Positions 47,494-61,037 are shown, counted from the first letter of the stretch. The stretch: 64,000 nt of DNA from Myrica gale (GCA_963930655.1 OZ005608.1:24267271-24331270), one strand, 5' to 3'. Notes: generated from the sequence alone by a model not told the origin. Numbers and translations are program-made.

Positions 47494-49974
47494 CTAAGGG
47501 GATGACAAAGAAGAATAAAAAGACAAAACTGTTGCATGAAGTAGCCTTGCAGATCTATATTTTTCAGGTAGTCTATTTGTTTACAGAATCTTTTTTTGTG
47601 AATGCCAATCAGGATCAGGTCCTTTGTTCAGTCCTTGATCTAATATCAGACATTATAGAATTTCCAACTCTCATATTGGTTCTTTTGAATTGTGAAGAAA
47701 ATAGTTTGAAGAGATAATAAGTTCGTCGCATCAATATGGGAATCAACTTATTGCTTTTCAGGAACATGAATGCATTTATAATTTAAGCAAAGCAACTTAA
47801 TAATGGAAGAATTTTTTTCAATTGACACATAATAGGCTCACTGTGTGGTATTTGTCCATGTATCAAGGTTTGTGGGTGCAGCATACTATATTCTGACTTG
47901 TTGACTGTGAAAAGGAAATGAAATGCGGACATTGTTTATGGTCAGTCGATTTTCCTCTGATTTGGTGCCAGGTTGGAAAAGTATTGGATTCAGGGAAAGT
48001 AAAATGACATTTAGTCCATGGATTTTAGGGGTAGAAGAGGATAAGAAGTTACTAGGACAGATATATAAAGTTTTGGGGGTCTCTTTCCGGTAGTCTTATG
48101 TCTGTTGGCTAAATGGCTCTTTCGGCTTCTGGGTCATGTGAGGACTGCCAAGTTCGCAATCCATTAGAGGTCAAAATCTGAACAAGTTGTTTTTCCTAGT
48201 GATTTAAATTATGATGCCACTGCAATGATAAGATACCTGCGATTTGTCCTCAACCTATCAAAAATAATGGAGGGACTCATTTTAGAATTGGTAAAAAGCA
48301 AGTTAGTATTTTGGATCACTTGCCATTTTATGCTGATGTGTGTTTCACCTAGTTTGTTTCTCTTTGGCGTCAGTTCTCGATTATGCTACTTCAGTGACAG
48401 ACTATCATACCACTTAATATATTTTTTTTACTGCTGGCAGGTACTATTCCATGTACGGACATGTAGAGAAACTAGCAGAAGAGATAAAGAAAGGGGCTTC
48501 ATCTGTTGAAGGCGTGGAAGCTAAACTTTGGCAGGTAATAATGTGCATAACGTTGATGCTTAAGCATGCAATGCACCCACCAGTTCTATTTTTGCTACCA
48601 GTTTTAAAGCTTGTTTTACTTTTTGCCAATGAAAAGGAAAAGTGGAGAACGGTTGTAATCATATGGAGCTTGTTGGATTATTACGAAGAGAAGTTTTCTA
48701 AATGAAGTCCACACCCCTACCTATAAAATAAAGGAGAAAAGAAAAAGAAATAGAAAAATGAAATACCAGAGCCCATATTTTAAAAACCAAGTCGCCGTTT
48801 TGTTCTGTTAAAAGTTGATGTCACTGTTTGAGCTGTACTTCAACGTTTTTCAGTTAGACTTCCTGTTTGCCCAAGTTCTATTTCTCTCTCTCCTTCCCAA
48901 CGGCGGGGCAAACGCCTTGTGTGCTATCAAATAAATCATTGATATGTCATTGTGGTTGCCCTTCTCCTTTCAGAATTTTCACCTACTTTGTTGCTCCTCT
49001 GTGCATGGTTCATTTTCCGGTTATTGACATTTCAGTTGGTTCTACTGAACAACTATCTATCAGACTTTCTTTTGCAAGTTATATAGTCGTGTCTACTTCT
49101 TGTGTTGTGTTTCCTTTCTCTTTCTCTTTCTCAGCTCAATAACTGTGACTCTGGGATGCATAATAAATCTAGAGATCACACAATATGATGTCTCAATTCT
49201 AAAAATCCAAGCAACTGACTGTTTATGGCTGGGTAGTTGTCTTTTCTGGTGGGCCAAGGTTTTCAGTAGAAGGCCATAAGTTTTACCTTCTTGACTTGCG
49301 AGCGCACTCTATGTTTGTCCTTATCTCTGCATTTTCAGTTGTGGTTGACTGGGAGATTCCCTGACTGACTTTAGTGGAGTTGTGGACCAGGTGCCAGAGA
49401 CGCTTCACGAAGAGGTGCTTGGGAAGATGAGTGCACCACCCAAGAGTGATGTACCAATCATCACACCAAGCGAACTTGCTGACGCTGATGGGTTCGTTTT
49501 TGGCTTCCCAACAAGATTTGGAATGATGGCTGCTCAGTTCAAAGCATTCCTGGATGCAACTGGCGGATTATGGAGAACACAACAGCTCGCAGGCAAGCCT
49601 GCTGGGATCTTTTACAGCACTGGATCTCAAGGTGGCGGACAAGAGACTACTCCGTAAGTTAACATAAATCATTTAAACTGCGATGTCCTGAAAATCCTAA
49701 ATTGGGGAAAATAAAACTGACGTATAATTATATATGTCCTAGGTTGACTGCAATTACTCAGCTGGTTCACCATGGGATGATATTTGTACCGATTGGGTAT
49801 ACATTCGGAGCTGGCATGTTTGAAATGGAGAAAGTGAAAGGTGGAAGTCCTTATGGTGCCGGAACTTTTGCTGGGGACGGCTCAAGACAGCCAACTGAGC
49901 TTGAGTTGGAGCAAGCATTCCATCAAGGGAAGCACATTGCTACCATCACAAAGAAACTTAAGGGCGCTGCTTAA
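45565..49974 (+). CDS. FQR1: NAD(P)H:quinone oxidoreductase, FQR1-like (WrbA family)
   Basis: Four exons, all GT-AG: 45565-45587, 48441-48534, 49391-49653 and 49743-49974. Together they are 612 nt, or 203 aa, close to the 204 aa of Arabidopsis FQR1. The protein starts [20 protein letters not shown]; the SMYGHV segment is the FMN phosphate-binding loop of the flavodoxin-like fold. Other family blocks are [65 protein letters not shown] and the tail [18 protein letters not shown]. The enzyme carries two electrons from NAD(P)H to quinones. In Arabidopsis FQR1 is an early auxin-response gene at the plasma membrane. The first exon is only 23 coding bases and intron 1 is about 2.85 kb. No lesion was seen. 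The symbol is by homology. Confidence 0.95.
45843..45930 (+). repeat. Short tandem repeats in intron 1 of the FQR1-like gene
   Basis: CTACGATCTGCTTTTGCTTCTT-type units of 20-45 bp occur three times in a row. There is no evident function. Confidence 0.6.
47463..47491 (+). repeat. (GA)n microsatellite in intron 1 of the FQR1-like gene
   Basis: An uninterrupted GA run of about 14 repeats, likely to vary in length between individuals. Confidence 0.85.
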
Positions 49975-50734
49975 GCTTCCTGAAAAATTCACCATAAAGA
50001 TACCATTTGAAAGCCTTTTTTCCATTTTTTTCCACTCCTAGAAGGATTTCATATCCCTATTTTCTCAGCGCTTGCAGTTAATAATTCCTGTATTGGTTGA
50101 TGAATGCTTTTGTATGTGTGCTACAAAATTATAGTTATTGTTTATGGTAAAAGTTTGATTGATATCCGTTTGTGCATTATCATCCTCGTTCATATATTAT
50201 TCGAGAACCGGTGTCAAATCTAATACTTGGCTAGAAAAGCATATATACATGTCCTGCTCATGACCAGAGTCCCAACAATAAGTGGCATGCGATTTTGCTG
50301 GTTTGCTGAGGATTAGCAGTAGATTCTGATCTTAGTGGGTATCTCTCATTTAGAGGATTGATTATTTTATTAACACTTAATTATTAATATAGTCTTTGTG
50401 GTATTCACTTTCAACAAACCAGTCTCTTGGGTATAACTTTAAACAAGTCGGTCCTTGTGGTCCAATTGTTTAAACATACGAGTCTTTGTCAATCAAAAGT
50501 TCGCTAATTAACAGAAGACTGTCGTGGATTTAGAGTCGGGATATCTATTTTTGTAGTCGGATAATCTATTTCGGATTATGTCCTCGTTAGTGTGTTAAGT
50601 TTTGGTAGACAAAATGACTTATATATCTAAAAAATGGACTATAGAGACCGGTCCATTCAAATTTATGCCTCAAGAACTGATTTTCTATTGGATGTGTTTA
50701 GTATTTTTGGTAATTGAGTAAGATCTTGTATTGA
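49975..50734. other. 3' UTR and spacer after the FQR1-like gene
   Basis: The 3' UTR probably occupies the first 200 bp or so. At 50380-50680 there are GGTCC-TGTGGT-type phrases like those in decayed MULE-type elements, but paired ends were not found. Confidence 0.35.
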
Positions 50735-51955
50735 AAAAAAAAACAGAAGATACACGGGGAACAACCTCACCACAGGTATGGTGCACAAGAGCAAGCCAAC
50801 CAACTAAACTATCAAAAGAACCTAGCCAGTTTCAATACATAATAAGTACCAAAAGCCAAAACAGAAGTCAGCAAGAGTATACATTCAGCAAAATAAATTA
50901 ATCAATGCGTCCACTCCTGGAAACCAAGTCTGAGATACCCCATCTTGCAGCAATATCACGATTAGTAGCTGAAAATGGGATGTTTTGCAGAAGGTTGATT
51001 CTAGCTTGAACAAGAAAAGAGACTTCCTTCAAAACAAGAACCAGCTTCCGCTTCTCACCACCATACAACCTCAAATTTCTCTCTCCACAAGGTATAAACC
51101 AAAGCTGCCAACAAAGTTCTTCTAAGGATAGCAATTAAAGAATTGCCGATAAACTCCATAGAGGTCTAGTCAATAGTTTGTTCCTAAGATCTAGCTTGTC
51201 TTAATAAAAGGCATTTATCCCCCAACAGAAGCCAAATTCACGAGGAAAACCTACAAGTAAAAACCAAGTGCTTCACCGATTCCTCTGGGTCACCACACAG
51301 TTCACAATCCATGTTTTGTAAAAGTCTCATATCAAGCAGCTTGTCCTTAGTCACAAGCCGGTTCCGAATGGCCAACCATAGGATGAAGGAGTGCTTGGGA
51401 ATGCAGCCATTACCCCATACCAGCTTGTGTCAAGGGACTTCTGGTCTCTTATCCCTCATGACCTCATAAGCCGTCTTGATCGACAAGAGACCAGTAGCAT
51501 TATGCCTCCAGATTACAAGACCAGCTCTATAAGGATGAGGCAAAAGAGAGAGAGGGCTAGCACGACTAACCGCTGTCCAAAAGAGTTCATTTCTTTGGCC
51601 ATACCCAATCATGTCCATTGCAAATATCCATGATTTTTGCAACTGAATTGACCAGAGCTGCTCATATCATCACTACTAGCCCGAAGGTGTAGGGGGCTTC
51701 AAGGATGCCAGTTGTCCCACCACACAGATATTGTAGCCCCATCACCTAATGTATACTTGATTCCATCTCTAGCAATTGGTCTTAGTCTCAGTAATTTCTT
51801 CCAATTCCAGGAGCACATCCCAGATTGCTTAACTTCCCAGAAACTTTTCTCCTTAAGAAGGTAGGTTCTCACCCAATTGGTCCAAATGGCTTGGTTAGTG
51901 TCTTTAAACAGGATGCCTTGTTTCTTTGTGAGAATATGTCAGAAAAGTTCCGCGT
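50735..51955 (-). mobile_element. LINE fragment: 3' end of ORF2
   Basis: Minus-strand frames carry the C-terminal ORF2 text of plant LINEs: AIWTNWVRTYLL, KSFWEV, WNWKKLLRLRP, GDGATISVWWDNWHP, then the zinc-knuckle-type region (ATGLLSIKTAYEVM; CELCGD-like text). Several stops and frame changes interrupt it. The 3' end shows TTTTTTTTTTCAATACAAG at about 50745-50727, a common plant LINE tail. Reverse-transcriptase and endonuclease domains are absent, as expected for 5' truncation. Confidence 0.8.
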
Positions 51956-52309
51956 CAAAGTTAAATTCTCAGCCCAAACAGTGAAAGCTTGCCTTGAGGA
52001 AATATATGATGAAACCCGTTAACTGTAGACTGTAGTTAGCCCATTAAGTGCAATTATCGTGTCGACTCACATAAAATGTTTTTCTTCTTATCAACATCTA
52101 TTATATATCTCTAGATCTTGTGATCCAGTCTTAATTAATTGCATGGTCTCAGTCTTAGGATCTGTTCTATGTTTGAATCCGATTTTATCACCTCGAAATT
52201 CACGGGGTAAAGGAAGCAGCTGGTAATTATTTGATCTATCTCCCCTATTATTCTTGCTTGCTATTGTACGTACACGCAGAAGGAATCGAAACCCATCTGT
52301 CTTGCACTC
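51956..52309. other. Spacer
   Basis: A short plus-strand frame ends near 52022 without a recognisable domain. Nothing else was seen. Confidence 0.35.
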
Positions 52310-52327
52310 GAAAGTGGAACAAATATC

Positions 52328-52513
52328 TTTTTTTTTTTAGTCAAACCAATACCCTTTACTAAGATCAATCAGGTTTGAAAACCTCAATTACAGACTGTAA
52401 GGGGCATGTCAGACCAAACGACCTTACAAACCGAAGCTCAAAAGGACGAGCAGAGACTCATAAAAAGTGGGAAGCCCACAAAAAGTAGCAAACTGAGACG
52501 ATTAGAGGAGAAA
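52328..52513 (-). mobile_element. Short retroposon with perfect 18-bp target duplication
   Basis: GAAAGTGGAACAAATATC at 52310-52327 recurs exactly at 52514-52531. The insert begins on the plus strand with a T-run of 11 bases, so its poly-A tail lies on the minus strand. At 186 bp it is either a SINE or a strongly 5'-truncated LINE-type copy. No A or B box is obvious, which favours truncation. Confidence 0.88.
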
Positions 52514-52531
52514 GAAAGTGGAACAAATATC

Positions 52532-53830
52532 ATTCAGCATATAAAGTGAAACGACATTAATGTTGGCGAACATGTTGTGACAATAATAGGCTGTGATTGT
52601 GAGTTTGGCATATGCTTCTTTAGAACGCAAATAAAATATATATGGAGAAGTTTTGATCGATTGACTACTGCACGGAAAAAGGGGGGAAAGAATATATATG
52701 CATAATTTTGCAAGATTATATTCCTGCCTTTTTCAGGCATGGATAAACATTATCTTTCTCATTTGAGGACTAAAAAGGAAATTAAAAGATACCCTTAATT
52801 GGCTAAAGCTAGCATAGTACATTTTTTTCCGGTTTATAAGGAGGTGGCCTTTGAAATTGAAAGGACTTGAAAATAGGTCTACTGGCCATTTTCTAATTAG
52901 AACATGTATTAGCAATATCATTCAACCAGCAATATTATGTCTATTAATGCTAGAGGATCATGTTGATAAATTTTAACCCAATGTTTGGATATAATTTGAA
53001 AAATGAAGAACATTCCTTTTCTCTAATTAAATTTTTTTCATTGGGGTTAGTGTTAGATTTTATTGACTATATATTGGGGGGGGGGGGTGTGAAAATTCTC
53101 TAGAAAATTATGGACTACAATACTTTACAATTTCTTGCTTGAATTGCACAATGTAATTTAAAGAGGGACACACACAACAGGTGAGCCACATTGTATGCCC
53201 ATACAACCCAACAATTTATAATAACAATATTAAAAAGTGTAGGGTCCATTTATTTTGTTTATCTTTCTCAAATTGTATCATACATTAATTTGAGTAGAAA
53301 ATTACAGAGAATCCAGGTTCGAAAATTTTAATGTGTTGAAATCAAGAGTATGGCTAACATATAATTATGATGTCTTCCAATTGAATTCCTAGCTTCAGGG
53401 GAAGAGATTGGTGTGTGAGGCGTACGTGAAGTTAATACGAACTATATATACTTTGAATTATTCTGAAGAAAAAGAAGGGGAGAGATCAGAATCAGAATTA
53501 TTCTTTGGCAAAAAGTAATGCTTCCTCTAGATAAACAAACAATTTCCATAGGAGAACTGATTCCTCAGATATGAATAAAAGTAATTGGAATTAATAGTAT
53601 TATAAATTCGACTTGGGAGGACTATAAATGGAATAATATTTAGGATTCATGATTAACGTCTTAGTGAAGACAAATCTAGATGGTCAGAAAGTAACCCCAT
53701 GGATATATATCTTGGAGCTAGATAGTCACACATATGATGCAGGCTATATATATTAGCACAATAATTATCGACACACATGCATATATGCTTTTCATTAAAG
53801 TGGAGCTACCTACTCATAAGTTTATATTTA

Positions 53831-53883
<53 letters not shown>

Positions 53884-54375
53884 AGAGTAATTAATCACAA
53901 GGGCTCCAGGCCCGGGACCAGATCATGTTGCCAACTGCAGAAGTCATGAAGTAGAGTAGGCATCATATATCAAGCTCTGCTCGGAAAAGAATAGGGGAAG
54001 ATATTTCGCCCTTTCCCTATTTTATGTTTGCTTTTCCTTTGACGACTTAGTTATATATATTACTAATATTTTCTCTTTAAGAATCACCCCCATATATGAA
54101 TACAAAATATATAAATTTCATCTAAAAGGACGTTTAGCCATTTCCCAATTGCCCGTGTCTCCAAAAGGCAAAAGTTTTACCAGACGAGGCAGCCCGGCCT
54201 CAATAATTCAGGAAGTTTTCTGGAAATATAAAGGTTTTGGTTGAAAAGGAAACAATAATAAATAAGACGAGTCTAAAAGCTTACCTACACTGATAGTTGT
54301 TTTACCAAACTTCGGAGCACTCTCATTTTCTTAGTGTTCACATGATCATCAACAGCTCAAGTAGGGAGGAGAAAA
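52532..54375. other. Gene-free spacer with simple repeats
   Basis: Contains a G-run (about 53079-53088) and a long (AT)n run (53834-53881). No gene recognised. Confidence 0.45.
53834..53881. repeat. (AT)n microsatellite
   Basis: About 23 uninterrupted AT repeats. Confidence 0.9.
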
Positions 54376-55077
54376 GAGACAACAAATTAGGGTTTTAGCG
54401 ACGAGTTATTTCGTTGCTAACGAGCCAGAATTTGGTTGTTAAAATGCTATAGCGACTATATAAGACCGTTGCTCAGTGGTCGCAATTAAACCGTTGGTAA
54501 AGGCTTTTAGCGACGAGAATAATACTTCGTCGCTATTTAATACATATATCGACAAATTATATCGTTGCTGAAATTTAATCAACTTCATTGATACAAGGCT
54601 TACGAATTCAGCCGTAGTGGTCGCTAGACATGGCTGCATAGCAACGAATAACTTGGTCGCTCAAGCTGAGACCAGCGACGAATAGATTACGTCGCTAGGT
54701 CCCTTTTAGCGACCAAAAATGATAGTTGCTATAGCTAGCAACACCGACGAATTGCATGTCGCAAATAGTGGTACTAGCGACGCATAGAGTACATCGCTAG
54801 AGTCATCGCAAATAGTGGGACAAGCAACGAACAGAGTACGTCACTAGAGTCCATTTGAGCGACGAACAGAGTACGTCGCTAAAGTCCATTTGAGCGACTA
54901 ATAATGATAGTTGCTATAGCTAGCACCACCGATGAATTGGACATGTCGCAAATAGTGGTATTAGCGACATATATAATAGTCGCTAAAGTCCTTGTTAGTG
55001 ACCAATAATGGTAGTCGTTATAGCTAGGTTCACCGACGATTTGGACATGTTGCAAATATTGGTTGTTTTGTGTAGCT
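54376..55077. mobile_element. CACTA-type subterminal repeat array, possibly a whole short non-autonomous element
   Basis: About 20 copies of AGCGACGA and TCGTCGCTA-type motifs occur in both orientations, typical of CACTA (En/Spm) subterminal repeats. The left edge ACAACAAATTAGGGTTTTAG and the right edge GGTTGTTTTGTGTAG resemble CACTACAACAAA-type ends, but the outermost CACT bases are not preserved. No coding. Confidence 0.6.
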
Positions 55078-55615
55078 GATTATGTTATTGCCTAAAAACA
55101 TTAATCTAAAAATGAATGAGTTGCATCCATAAATTAATTGTACATTAAAACAAGAAGGAAATCAATTTTTAAGGTAACAAAACCATGCGATTTTACTAAG
55201 ATAGTGCATACAATTAATATAATGGAAACAACAAGATTAATATAACAACTATTTAACAACCCAAAAAGTGTCAAATGTATACAATTACGGCTAGTTTGAT
55301 TTTGACTTTGAATGATGTACATACGCCAATACACATCATGAAACTTCAAAAATTACTTTATAAAAGTAATTTTTCCAAGTTAAGGCAGTCATAGATCTTC
55401 CATCCATCACCCAACATATCACGCTATCTAAATAAATAACCTGTGGAAAAGAAACACATGTTAACAAGTATATAAATTTAATAAATAATTACTGGCAGAA
55501 AATACTAGAATTAATTTGATTGAAAATTCAACAACTATTGACATGTAACATTAAGATGCAAAAATTAAAACAAGTCTTACCTGGGTCTATTCATTTTTTC
55601 TGCTATTAGTGCTCT
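55078..55615. other. Spacer downstream of the CACTA gene
   Basis: AT-rich; nothing recognised. Confidence 0.4.
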
Positions 55616-58207
55616 TCACGGGTCCTGCATTGCAGAGTCACTAGGGATGGGTGTTTGAGTCATAATATAAGCAAGCTTTTGATCATAAGAAGCTTGCTTC
55701 AACATTATCTCTCTTATTGTTTCTTTTACATCTTCATATTGTTCCTTGTAAGTCTCCATGCCACTTTTGTACTTTTCTACTTGCTCGTTCAGATGAGCGA
55801 CTTGAGAGGATCGTGCTGATGTCGAAGGTGGAGGTATGACAAAGTTTCCTATGCCTCTAGCATGTCCCAAGACTTCATAGAACACCTCCTCAGCTATCTT
55901 CACTGATTTCATAGAGGGATCTCTCTCAGCAAACGCTGCAATCATTTGATTCTTCACCAGAAAAAAAAATTGATGACAATAAGAAATTAGTCATGCAGCA
56001 CACTATCTCGACAAAGTCAAATCCGAACTTTTGGACTATATATAACTTACATAGTTTTCCTCACATGTTGGAGTTACCCAAGTGACCAAGTCTTTTTTTA
56101 TGTGGGATCGCTTATAAAATTGAATCTTGTTACCGTCCTCCTCAAGCTACACAACCCATGATTATAACATGCATTAATATCAATGAGAATAAATAAAGTC
56201 TAAAATATTGTGTTATACATAACACAAGTATACGTACACTTTCCTCATATAGGGAAAGAAGTGATTTGGATCCGGCAATATGATTCACTTTGAGCTTCCC
56301 TCGATTTGCCACATTCTTGTCACACAACTTCTGTATAGCACGTTAAGAGCATAAAGTCACAATACAAAGAATGATGAGCAAATTAGATTACATTCTCATA
56401 TAAAAGAATTCTAGCATATACTTACCCATTATAATATCGTACCAATATTAGGCCGGGATTGAGTACAAAAAAATCTAAAATCCATTTCGCTGAGGAACGG
56501 TATATGTAGGAAGTGTTATAGCTATTCATAGAATCTACATACATTTTGTACCGGTCTAGTTGACAAAGATGATTGAAGAAAAAATTGATATATATACTCA
56601 TCTAATTTTTTTTTTATGAAACCAACTTGTCTAACGCCGGCCTATACGTACATCCTAACATGCTTGGACATTATGCGAATATGAACTTTCACTTCACTAT
56701 TGTACCAATTTATAATTATACAACCAGAACATTAAAATGAGAACATAGATTGCAACGTTTTTCAATTAATTCACCTGATACTCATCATCTGCCCATAGAT
56801 TGCAGCTTTTTCCCAAACCTCCTCGCTAAGCTCCTCAGGGGGATTGGCCATTGCTTCCTCTTTGTTTTGAAACCTCTTGTAAATCTTATGAAGCTGGTGA
56901 CGATAAGACTTGTAACTGTGTCTTCAAATCGGTCCCAATCTAGCACAAAATCTCCCTACAACGTATATAATATTTGTAATTAAGTAGTCATAGATAATTA
57001 TATTATACCTATGATAAGAGATTTGCTCACGATAGAGAAGAATGTTGAAAGCTCTAAGTATATAAATAGATGGGAAAAAAATACCCATACCAATATACGA
57101 TTGTATAACTCGTCTTTATCCTTTTGGGGGACAAACTTCCAACTTTTGTAGCTTATATCAGCAAAATGTCTCACTAAATATGTCACTCTCTCGATAAATA
57201 TCCTTCCATTTTTTCCTGTAGGTCCTTTCGTCTTATTGGGTACCTTTACTGGGATTTGGCCATTTTTTCGAAGCCTTTCAAACTCAATTCCGGTTGCCTT
57301 TCCACGCCCCTTTTTTGCCTTAGACTGCCCTGAAAAAGAGAAAGAAAAAAAAGAAACAGAGTTATAAAGACCGAGCTGCAAATATTAGTAATCCACAGAT
57401 AAGAGTATGAACGAAGTACGCTTTTAAAGCGCATCCTTTTTCCTTCTTTTTTTGCAAATCACCACGAAAACTTATCCTGTATTCCATTGCATAGGCCGAA
57501 GATAGCCAAACATAAAGTGAATTATGACATTGAAATGAGAATTAGCAAAAAAGACAGCTACAAATACACGCAAAAAACCACCCACGCAAGCACCTTTCGT
57601 GAATTATGAATTATAATGATGATGGGAAAAAGATAAAACCGATAATAACAGTCAGAAGAATGACAATCCAGAATAAAATGTTTAGTCGTAATCTTGCATT
57701 AAGTGGTACCCAAGATCTAATTCAGTAACATAGAAAAGACTCTTAACAGATATAACTGAAGAAAGCGGGTAAAAAAAGAAAAACACAAGCCCCATGTTCT
57801 AACATAATTTCGAAAGGTATTTCAACTACTTCATCTACACTCAATGAGCGATACCCGATTCAAGTAAATAAAATAATCAACCCCTAATAATGACATATTA
57901 TTAGATAGCCTCGACGAAGGAAGTAAGGAAAGAATCATATACATAGGCCGAAGATAGCCAAAACAACTAAATCAAAAACAGGAAATACTTGTGTATATTT
58001 ACTCAAACATGAATATATCCACTTACTTTGTATGCTAGCCTCTTCAGGAATTAGTTGTGGGGGTTCCAACATTATTGAGATCTCTGGACCTTGTGTGGAT
58101 TCATCTGAGAAGTTTCGTGGGTCCTCTTGGGCCTTTGCTCGAGATCGCTCTTGTCGGCTTGGACTAACACGTGCTCGTGGTCCTCCGCGATTTGGGTGTG
58201 CAGCCAT
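55616..58207 (-). pseudogene. CACTA (En/Spm) Transposase_24-type gene
   Basis: Six minus-strand exons can be followed: 58207-58027, 57329-57091, 56955-56775, 56330-56238, 56146-56051 and 55951-55616, with GT-AG borders. The first encodes a basic RGGPRARVSPSRQERSRAK head. The second has FERLRKNGQIPVKVP and GPTGKNGRIF, the third DFVLDWDRFEDTV then KEEAMANPPEEL, the fourth NRGKLKVNHIAGSKSLLSL and the fifth FYKRSHIKKDLVTW. The last is a coiled-coil tail (NEQVEKYKSGMETYKEQYED). This matches the plant Ptta/En/Spm TNPA-like family. A frame change within exon 3, near 56880, breaks it. The catalytic TNPD partner is not in the window. Confidence 0.78.
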
Positions 58208-61037
58208 GAAGATTTCAAAATAGAAGAAGACCTCACAGAGGGTTGTGAGAGAGTTTGAGACGATGGAAAAGAAAAGACGGTTGGCATATCCTAGACTTCC
58301 ACCTTCACTAAATTTTAGGATTTCTATTCTCCAAAATATTGAGCGCCTAAACTTTCCCTCCACCAGAAATTTCTTTGACACCTAAAGCCAACGTCTTCTC
58401 TTTTTTATCCAAAATTAATTGTTTGTCATTTTAAAACTATTCCAATCATCTTTTACACGGCCTGAAGCCAACGTCTTATCTTTTCTTCTCCAAAATTAAT
58501 TGTTTGTCACTTTAAAGCTATTCCAATCGTCTTATATTTTTTGAATTAAACATATTTAAATTTAGATATTTCTTTAAATTTGAAATTTTATTATTTCCTT
58601 TGAAATAGTGGAACCGGCCTTATCTTTGATATAGTCCAATTTTTTAAAATTTGAAATTATATTCAAATGGTTAAATTTTTAAAAGGAGATGAATTTAAAA
58701 TTCAAAAAGTTTGCATTTTTTAAAATTGATACAACGATAGTGATTTTTATTTTACAAGATGATTTTTCTGCATTTAAAATTTTCAAATTAAAAGCAACGA
58801 GATTGTATTATCTTTATACACATTGCCAACTCTATTGAGCATTCATATAAATATATATATGGCCTAGTAGATGCAAGTGAAATAGAGAATGTATATATTC
58901 TTTACTTGTTAACACTGTAATAAATTGGGACAACTTTTTCCATATACCTAGAGTGTCCAAAATAAATATATAATTTCCTAATATATTATATAACAAGTTC
59001 AATCATTCAATCAACATAGTCAATATAATTAGAAAAAAGACGGGCTATAATATTATATGTTACTTTGTCCTATTGCTCTTTCCTCTATAGGTTTGGCATG
59101 TTGTTGAAATTTTTAAATATCCATATTTTGCACACAAAATAAAATGGCAGGTCACAAAGAAAAATATATATATTAGTAATTGCTTTTTTTCTGAAGGAAA
59201 TGAGATTTTAAAATGCCAATTATATTGAATATTCTTACGTACTCGTTCATTTTTTTCCAAGTTTATGTGTTTCTCGTAATTTTAAAGCAGATCATAAAAG
59301 TAACAAGTCTAAAGTGAATAATTTTATATAAAAATACCGAAGATAAAACACTTTAGGAAATTGGACCAATATAAATGTTTGGGGCCTATCAATAGAACTT
59401 TTTATTTCATACTTATAAGTTGTGAAGAATTAACAATTACAAACAACAAGGCACAATTAATATTCTATAAGCAATACATGCATTTGGAAAACAGTCTAAT
59501 ATTTTTATATAGTTTAATGTTTCAGCTGGAGTGAAAGTCTTTATTTTTAAAATCTCTTTTAACACTTTCAATTATGAAAACAAATCCACACCATCAATAT
59601 CAACATGATCTTCATGTTTGAAGACATTTTCAAGTACAAGACTATTTTTTCAAGTCATCCTCGTCTAAAGATTCCAACTTTTTCAAATTAAATAAAAAAT
59701 CAATTGGAACTTTTCCAAAAATGCAATACAAATCATTAAAACATAAATTTAAAATTTTAAAAATGATATTTGTGGACCACCACGTACGTGTTATGTTATT
59801 TTATGTATTTCACCTTTGGTGATATAGACGTGCAATATTATTTATTGGGGAAAGAGATTTTACATATTTATGGAGATGAACTGAGGTTATGTCCTTTCAT
59901 GTGCTACTAGCGTCCCTATAATGTTTTCCCATCCTGCCACGTTACCTTTTCATTTGAGCGTGGCAATCGCAATTTCCTGTTATTCCTTTGTGTGCTGTTA
60001 TCGATTGTACCAAAATCACCCTTGTCATGTTATCGATAGTAATTTTGACTAAATAAATAGTTTTTATATGTCGCGTTATAAAAACATACCCAATTAATCT
60101 TACGGATATTTTATAGGATATTAATTTTCTGAAATTTCTTTTCAATCGGTTTGCAATTAGTATCTTTTAAATAGAAAGAAGGTTGATGAGAATTTATAAA
60201 CTAGTAAAGACCTAATGATTCCGTCAATCAAGGAGATTTAATAGGTCTCTTTATAAAATAAAAATTAATTAATTCGACTATATGAGGTTGATGATGCTCT
60301 AATAAAGGAGATGTTATAAACTGCTAAAAAGTTAATGGTTCATTTTATCAAAGAGATTTAATAAGCTACTTTATAGAATAAACATTAATCAACTAAAAAT
60401 TAATTACTTTACCGTTAAATTTTTGAGGCTTGGTCATTAAATAATTTCAAAATATACTGATTAAGGAAAAAAATTAATTGGGGTCTTCCCAATTATTTGC
60501 TAGAGCCGCCCCTAGTTACAACATTACAATAGATAAAACAGAATCTGAGGGATGTTGCAAATTACAAAATGTGTGTGGGTAGTTAATGTATATTTTCTTG
60601 GAATATGATCAAATTCAATTGATAATTGCAAGAAGGAAAACAAGAAAGAAACTCTATTTAACATTAAGGGATAAAATTGATTTTAAGTAGCACGAAAGGC
60701 CAGGCACAATATATAATTTTTTTTTGGGCAAGTAACCACGCACAATATCTAGCTAATACGTCAAGATAAGATTTCGTGCCTTATTCAGCCTTAGACGCAA
60801 ACTTAGTTATAACGTAGTGCAGAATTGGAAACAACTTGATTATAACATATCTTATACCTTGTTCAATTATTATTTGTTTCAAAAATTTAAATTAAAATAA
60901 ATAAGAAAATGTAATCATTTAATTGATAATAAGAATATGTGAATTTAATCATTTAATTGATCTCTACCACATATTCTTTAAACTGAAGTATTTGAAAACG
61001 ATGTTATTCATGTTTACTTACGTCATAATTCAGGGAA
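58208..61037. other. Gene-free AT-rich block
   Basis: Two near-copies of a GCCAACGTCTT-TCTTTT...CCAAAATTAATTGTTTGTCA segment sit at about 58387-58535. The rest is AT-rich, without recognisable genes or clear paired repeats. It probably belongs to the surrounding CACTA-derived DNA. Confidence 0.45.

Noticed and set aside
51825-52022. Plus-strand frame ending EEIYDETR
   Set aside because: Its first half is antisense to the LINE ORF2 fragment, and the short remainder shows no domain.
53734-53949. Frame rich in alternating Ile and Tyr
   Set aside because: It is a translation of the (AT)n microsatellite.
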